Shown here: in pieces, positions 59,910 through 64,000 of the stretch | Numbering within the stretch: the first letter of the stretch is position 1 | How the letters are laid out: the number at the start of each line of letters is the position of its first letter | Source of the DNA: Glaciihabitans sp. | GTDB taxonomy: Bacteria > Actinomycetota > Actinomycetes > Actinomycetales > Microbacteriaceae | Length of the DNA stretch: 64,000 nt | Assembly: GCA_025464095.1 (NCBI GenBank) | Contig: JAODMF010000020.1 | Span: 62,001-126,000, forward strand | Direction: 5' to 3' | The notes under the pieces: generated by a model | What the model saw: only the letters and a program-made list of their open reading frames with translations | Database searches by the model: none | What the model was told of the DNA's origin: nothing | Position numbers and translations under genes: made by a program

Positions 59910-62536
59910 TCACTTGCGGCAGCGCTTGGGAAGAGGCGTTGACGCTCCGCTGAAACCACTTCGCGAACGAGTTCAGCCTCAGATACATCGAACGCCTCCG
60001 GAGCGCTCTCTGCCGTGTCGCTAGCACGAGCGAACTCCATAAACAGTTCCTTCTTCCTGGCAAGGATCTGCGTCACACGGAGATCAACGCCCGGATCGGT
60101 CAAAAGGCGATGGACCTGCACCGATTGCGGTTGCCCCATGCGATGCGCGCGAGCGATCGCCTGCCACTCGATTGTCGGCTTCAGCTGTGGTTCGCATATC
60201 ACCACCACGGACGCCGCCTGAATGTTGAGCCCTACGCCACCAGCTTGAATCTGCGCTACTAGCACCGCGCCCTGGTTTGAGCGGGTGAATTGGTCAACCA
60301 TGTCCTGACGTTTCGCCGCCGGGACGGCTCCGGTGAGAGGCCCAATCACCGTGCCCGACAAGATCTCGCAAACTTGGTCGAGCACACTTCGATAGTGGGA
60401 GAAAACGAGAACCTTCCTGCCATTGTCCTCAGCCTCCTCGACGATCTCGATGAGGCGTTGAATCTTCGCCGAGCCCTCACCTTGCAGCATCGCCGACTGG
60501 CGCATCTCTTGAAAATTCTTTGACCAGACAGCGTCGCGGTAGGCAACCTCGTCCGCTGCGGACATTTCGAGCCACTCGTCAACTTCGACGAGATCGGGAA
60601 GCTCGCTGAGGACGTCTTCCTGATTCCTCCGAAGGTACGCAGGCGCAACCTGCTGTTTGAACCGACGCGGGCGAAGCTCGTCGGCGTCAACGACCAGGTC
60701 CGGCCGAAGATAGCTGATCAGATTCCGGAACTCTTCGACCTTGTTCTCGAGCGGAGTTCCGGTGAGCAAGATGGCCCGCTCTATCTTGCTAATCAGCGCG
60801 CGAGAACGTCTCGCTCTCTGAGACCAGGGATTCTTGATGTAATGCGCCTCGTCGAAGACGACACAAGAAATGTCAATGCCATGCTGTTCTCTCTCAAGCC
60901 AAGCAAGGGTCTCGTATGTGGTTACCGCCACACCCCCTCCGCGAACCCAGCTCCTGAGCCCGTTCGCGCGGTCGACGCCGTGGAGTCGGTGTGGCGTGAG
61001 ATTCGTCTTCGATTGCACTTCGCGCATCCAATTGGTGACAACAGCAGCCGGGCATACGACCAAAGCGTGGCGCGAGCCCTTGCTCGCCAGGTGGGTCAGC
61101 GCGGCCAGGGCCTCGAAAGTCTTCCCGAGGCCCATCTCGTCACCAATGAGAACTTTCTTCTGAACTAGAGCGAAGCGTGCGCCAAAATGCTGATAACCGC
61201 GGAGAGACTCCGTCAGCCCTCGCGTATCCAACTCGAACGCCCTGATCGCCTCGACGACTTCCTCTGGAAGTTCGCCATGCACTTTCTCTTCATCTTCGGC
61301 GTTGAACCCAAGCTCCTGAAGCATCCCGAAATAATCTGCCGGGCGGGAAAGGAACCGCTCCCACGGTTCGAACGGATCAACGTCCAGAGATCGTCGAGCG
61401 GTATCTGCGAGGCCGTGAATGCGCAATATGGATGCCTCGAGCTCAGCGTGAGAAGACCCCGTCGAAATCACGATCGCATGCGTGACCATGGGTGTGATCA
61501 CATCTGCTGCGGGAGCGAGGGCCCGAACACTGTCGATAACGCGCGTTGACTTCACGATCGATCGCACAGGTTCCCACGCGGACAGGCGCCGGATTAACGC
61601 AGATGCCTCATCGGTACGACGGGCAAGGTCGAGCCGGATGGGCATGTCATCGTAGGTCGCCTGCCAGAGTGTGTACGCTGCACCGACCATGCTGCGCGCC
61701 GTCGTGGACCCCACACCCGGCAAGTTGACTAGAGCTGACCGCTTCGCAATGACAGCCAGCACATCCGTGATCCCTGCCTCAAGCAACGCGCTGATTCGCA
61801 GACGATCGCGCGTAGCCTCTTTGAGGCGCTCCACTGGCATCTCGCGAACAAGCCGCGCCGTTTCAGCGCTACGGACGGATTCACCTGCCTCGATAGCCGC
61901 CACGCGGAGACGTTCCTCCGCGTCAAGTGTCTCGACGATATCCCGCACCGAATCGGGAAGCGCCGACAAAGTCGACGCCGGCCACAACTTGGCCGTTCCC
62001 AAGGTCAATAGCCGCACCCGCAGTCCGACCGAATCAATAAGAGCACTTCCTGCGTCGACACGTACACGGGGTCGCGTGCGGTGGTCGAGGGATTTCAACC
62101 TCTCATGCAGTTGGGCATCAACGGCCCAAGCATGGTAGTCAGCAAGGAAGGTCGATGCCGCTTCGGCGCTCGCTCGCGATGTCTTTCCGCTGAACAGCCT
62201 GCGTACTCCAAACTTCACCTTCACGTCGCGGCAGGCCGCCGCCACGTGGGTTGCGAGTGCCGAAAATGCGTCAGCATCCGACGAGGACAATGCGGACAGA
62301 GCGGTCTGGCGTTCTAATGCCTCGAGCGAGTCCGAATCTTGTTCGCGTAATGGCAGAATTCTCCATTGAACGCCATCGTCATAAACTTCGACGGTGAGGT
62401 GACGCAAGGCGAACTCCGCCCGATCGGCCTCCGCCGCGATTCGATTCCGGTCGTTGGAGATCGCTTCAGCCAGGTTGGACCACGACGAGATCTCAGCGGT
62501 AAGGTCCTTTATTTGCTTTGTCGGGCTTTGCGCCAT
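59906..62536 (-). CDS. SNF2-family DEAH helicase with long N-terminal extension
   Basis: The protein has 876 residues. Residues ~1-440 are an extension that includes a helix-hairpin-helix-like segment (ITDVLAVIAKRSALVNLPGVGSTTARSMVGAA). The helicase core follows: IGDEMGLGKTFEALAAL, VVFDEAHYIKN, LLTGTPLENK, and IARAHRMGQPQSVQVHRLL. It converges with the DUF3883 helicase, sharing 4 terminal bases. Two SNF2 enzymes next to a DUF1156/DUF499 operon suggest a single multi-part system, but they are on different transcripts. The ATG at 62536 is the only clear start. Confidence 0.9.
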   Translation of the reverse strand: MAQSPTKQIKDLTAEISSWSNLAEAISNDRNRIAAEADRAEFALRHLTVEVYDDGVQWRILPLREQDSDSLEALERQTALSALSSSDADAFSALATHVAAACRDVKVKFGVRRLFSGKTSRASAEAASTFLADYHAWAVDAQLHERLKSLDHRTRPRVRVDAGSALIDSVGLRVRLLTLGTAKLWPASTLSALPDSVRDIVETLDAEERLRVAAIEAGESVRSAETARLVREMPVERLKEATRDRLRISALLEAGITDVLAVIAKRSALVNLPGVGSTTARSMVGAAYTLWQATYDDMPIRLDLARRTDEASALIRRLSAWEPVRSIVKSTRVIDSVRALAPAADVITPMVTHAIVISTGSSHAELEASILRIHGLADTARRSLDVDPFEPWERFLSRPADYFGMLQELGFNAEDEEKVHGELPEEVVEAIRAFELDTRGLTESLRGYQHFGARFALVQKKVLIGDEMGLGKTFEALAALTHLASKGSRHALVVCPAAVVTNWMREVQSKTNLTPHRLHGVDRANGLRSWVRGGGVAVTTYETLAWLEREQHGIDISCVVFDEAHYIKNPWSQRARRSRALISKIERAILLTGTPLENKVEEFRNLISYLRPDLVVDADELRPRRFKQQVAPAYLRRNQEDVLSELPDLVEVDEWLEMSAADEVAYRDAVWSKNFQEMRQSAMLQGEGSAKIQRLIEIVEEAEDNGRKVLVFSHYRSVLDQVCEILSGTVIGPLTGAVPAAKRQDMVDQFTRSNQGAVLVAQIQAGGVGLNIQAASVVVICEPQLKPTIEWQAIARAHRMGQPQSVQVHRLLTDPGVDLRVTQILARKKELFMEFARASDTAESAPEAFDVSEAELVREVVSAERQRLFPSAAASD

Positions 62537-62953
62537 CGATCCTCATTGGTCATCGGAAAGGCCATTGAAACGTCAAGGCTGCATCGCACAGGCGGCGCAC
62601 GACTCTCGGATCCTGAGAACACCTTATGTCTCGGCACCGGCAGGCAGTGCAGTGGGCCCCTTAATAGATCACTTCGCTAGTGAGGGGTGTGGTCGCACGT
62701 CTCGCTAGCAGCCGCTTCGTACTCGACCAAAAAGGTGTGAGCGTCGCGGGCGCTGATCGGTCACCGCTGCGGTCGCCGAGTGGAGACAGAGGTTTCCACC
62801 TATTTCGTGGCGACATCCCAGCGCGAGAATATGACGGTGGTCCCCTCCGGCTCGAAGGCGAGGCACCTGACAGAGAACCACGCGGTCGTCGTGCCGTGGA
62901 TGTCCGCAAACTGCGAACGCGTTCACCGGGCTGGCGACGGCGGATGCTGCCGG
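62537..62953. other. Decayed stretch between the helicase and ssb remnants
   Basis: On the minus strand, one frame reads like a conserved small protein (FADIHGTTTAWFSVRCLAFEPEG, then RDAHTFLVEYEAAARR) but contains several stop codons. The rest is non-coding by composition. The helicase promoter is expected near 62540-62600. No repeat or terminator was seen. Confidence 0.3.
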
Positions 62954-63460
62954 TCATGATGTCCTTCCTCTCGAGGGATGTCCTGTGGCGCAGTGAGGCG
63001 GATGGTTCCCCGACCATTTCGGCCAGGGAACCGTGCTGTCAGTCCTGCGTGGCGCCCAGTGCAATTGGCCCTGCTGCGTCTTTGGACTCTGCCGGAATGC
63101 TGCCCCGACCGTGCGAGTGAAGACTCCCGCTCCCCACAAGAGGTCGTGACCGATTGCTTCGGCCTCTACCTCGATGTGTATTCCAGTTCGTTCGTCGCTC
63201 TCCCATTCCCTGATGCGGAGCTTGCCAACGACGAGGATGCGGTCGCCCTTGTCCACGGATTCTGCGGTGTGGGCTGCGAGCTGGCGGAATGCCGTCACTG
63301 TGTACCAATTGGTCTCCCCGTCGATCTACTTCTCAGCCGAGGTGTCGAACCGGCGCTGTGTTGAGGCGAGACGGAACGAAGTGATAGGCAGCCCTTCGCT
63401 TGTGACGATGTGGCGCGGCTGGGTGGCAACCAACCCAGTGATGGTGATGTGGCCTGACAT
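62954..63460 (-). pseudogene. ssb: Single-stranded DNA-binding protein gene interrupted by TAG
   Basis: The ATG at 63460 opens MSGHITITGLVATQPRHIVT, an OB-fold SSB start. Codon 45 is TAG (63326-63328), directly after SAEK. The same frame then continues IDGETNWYTVTAFRQLAAHT and the strand KGDRILVVGKLRIREWE, typical of SSB, to a stop at 62954. SSB proteins usually have EKWxDGE here, so a single G-to-A change from TGG explains the break. Without readthrough only 44 residues would be made. The C-terminal acidic tip of classical SSB is not seen. Confidence 0.75.
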
Positions 63461-63795
63461 GGTGTTGCTCCTTCAATTGACGTATTCTTTCTGCCTTCCG
63501 GCACCCAGAGATAAGAAGCGGTAAGGAGGAGACCGCAATGGTCCGTGGAATACAGGAGTGAGCGCAGCGAGCGAGGATACGCCGCGAAAGCCGTTGAGGT
63601 CGGGGAAATTGGCGCGCATGATCGCCCAGTGAGGAGGGCAGAGGCTTGTGAGAGTTGCAGCGCGCCGTCAGGTGCTCCGCAAGGGCGTCACGATGCCGGC
63701 TTGTTCGTTGCCTGGTGAGGCTTTGGAACTCCACGCACACACGCTTGGAGAGTCGCGTCTTGACAGTGCGCCATGAGGCTCCCCAAACTTTGCAC
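63461..63795. other. Intergenic stretch, nothing recognised
   Basis: This is the 335-base divergent gap between the broken ssb gene and the Sel1-type gene. It contains no supported frame. The ssb ribosome-binding site (GGAGCAAC before the minus-strand ATG) is at its left edge. Confidence 0.35.
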
Positions 63796-64000
63796 ATGTG
63801 GAGTCCCGAGGAATACGACAACCACGTCCTAGAGGCCCGAAGCGGCGACGTCCAAGCGATGTTCCAGGTGGCGGTCTTTCACAATCGTCGCGGCGACATG
63901 GACGAGGCGCACGAGTGGTTCGAGAAAGCCGCGAATGCCGGAGCGATCGAAGCCCGGGCCTACCTCGGATGGGTCTACAAGATGAAGGACCTTCCGGATG
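63796..64000 (+). CDS. Sel1-like repeat protein (5' part)
   Basis: The frame opens with ATG at 63796 and runs off the end of the window (68 codons seen). The repeat-like segments FQVAVFHNRRGDMDEAHEWFEKAANAG and ARAYLGWVYKMKDLPD have the Sel1/TPR pattern of alternating small and aromatic residues, with AxxxLGxxY. Such proteins act as adaptors. The rest of the gene lies to the right, so length and partners are unknown. Confidence 0.6.
   Translation, partial: MWSPEEYDNHVLEARSGDVQAMFQVAVFHNRRGDMDEAHEWFEKAANAGAIEARAYLGWVYKMKDLPD

Noticed and set aside
56469-62536. Canonical DISARM system
   Set aside because: A DrmD-like SNF2 helicase and a methylase are present but DrmA, DrmB and DrmC signatures are absent.
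1-64000. CRISPR array
   Set aside because: No series of regularly spaced identical repeats was seen anywhere in the window.

Overview
The window looks like chromosomal DNA of a high-GC Gram-positive actinobacterium, probably a member of the Microbacteriaceae or a close relative. This placement is an inference. It rests on GC-rich third codon positions, frequent GTG/TTG starts, long antisense open frames, a urease operon without ureE (order A-B-C-F-G-D followed by a NiCoT nickel permease), and a CE1758/CE1759-type flavin monooxygenase/FMN reductase pair. No rRNA gene, complete tRNA gene or CRISPR array was seen.

Left part (1-20 kb): ordinary metabolism. It opens with the 3' end of a family-5 ABC substrate-binding protein, two PuuE/NodB-type deacetylase-fold hydrolases, and a complete urease operon with nickel supply. 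The arrangement suggests uptake and breakdown of a urea-releasing compound. Next come small hypothetical genes and a carbon-nitrogen hydrolase. A sugar-type ABC importer (binding protein plus two permeases, no local ATPase) with a 3-hydroxyisobutyrate-dehydrogenase-like enzyme diverges from a sulfatase-gluconokinase-GntR/FadR operon. A perfect inverted repeat lies in the divergent promoter region. A degenerate second copy of a small membrane-protein gene is also present (11.07-11.42 kb versus 19.93-20.29 kb).

Middle part (20-34 kb): accessory DNA. It holds a lone superfamily II helicase, a MarR-LLM monooxygenase-FMN reductase operon, and a decayed mobile segment. The segment is bounded by two degenerate tRNA-3'-end-like repeats (27.16 and 31.91 kb) and contains gene fragments, two GNAT acetyltransferases and a large serine recombinase that has lost its catalytic domain and carries an in-frame stop. 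An orphan AbiEi-like regulator with a truncated partner follows.

Right part (34-62.5 kb): a dense putative antiviral island. In order it contains: (i) an Mrr-type nuclease fused to a STAND NTPase; (ii) a tightly coupled three-gene operon of a STAS-plus-GHKL ATPase, a phosphoribosyltransferase-like protein and a nucleoside-phosphorylase-fold enzyme, which I do not recognise as a named system; (iii) a SIR2-like / middle component / SbcC-like ATPase operon resembling ABC three-component systems; (iv) a long minus-strand operon headed by hipBA and continuing through a DUF1156 DNA methylase, a HEPN-DUF499 ATPase, an unknown protein, a GIY-YIG-like protein and a CoiA-like nuclease; (v) two SNF2 helicases, one with a C-terminal DUF3883 domain, convergent with each other. 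Three near-palindromic operators spaced about 26 bp apart sit between hipB and the first SNF2 helicase. They could couple toxin-antitoxin autoregulation to expression of the restriction-like operon.

The window ends in a decayed stretch with an ssb gene interrupted by a TAG codon at a position where SSBs usually have Trp, and the start of a Sel1-type repeat protein. All functional assignments come from motif reading. Only the positions, overlaps, stops and repeats are direct observations.
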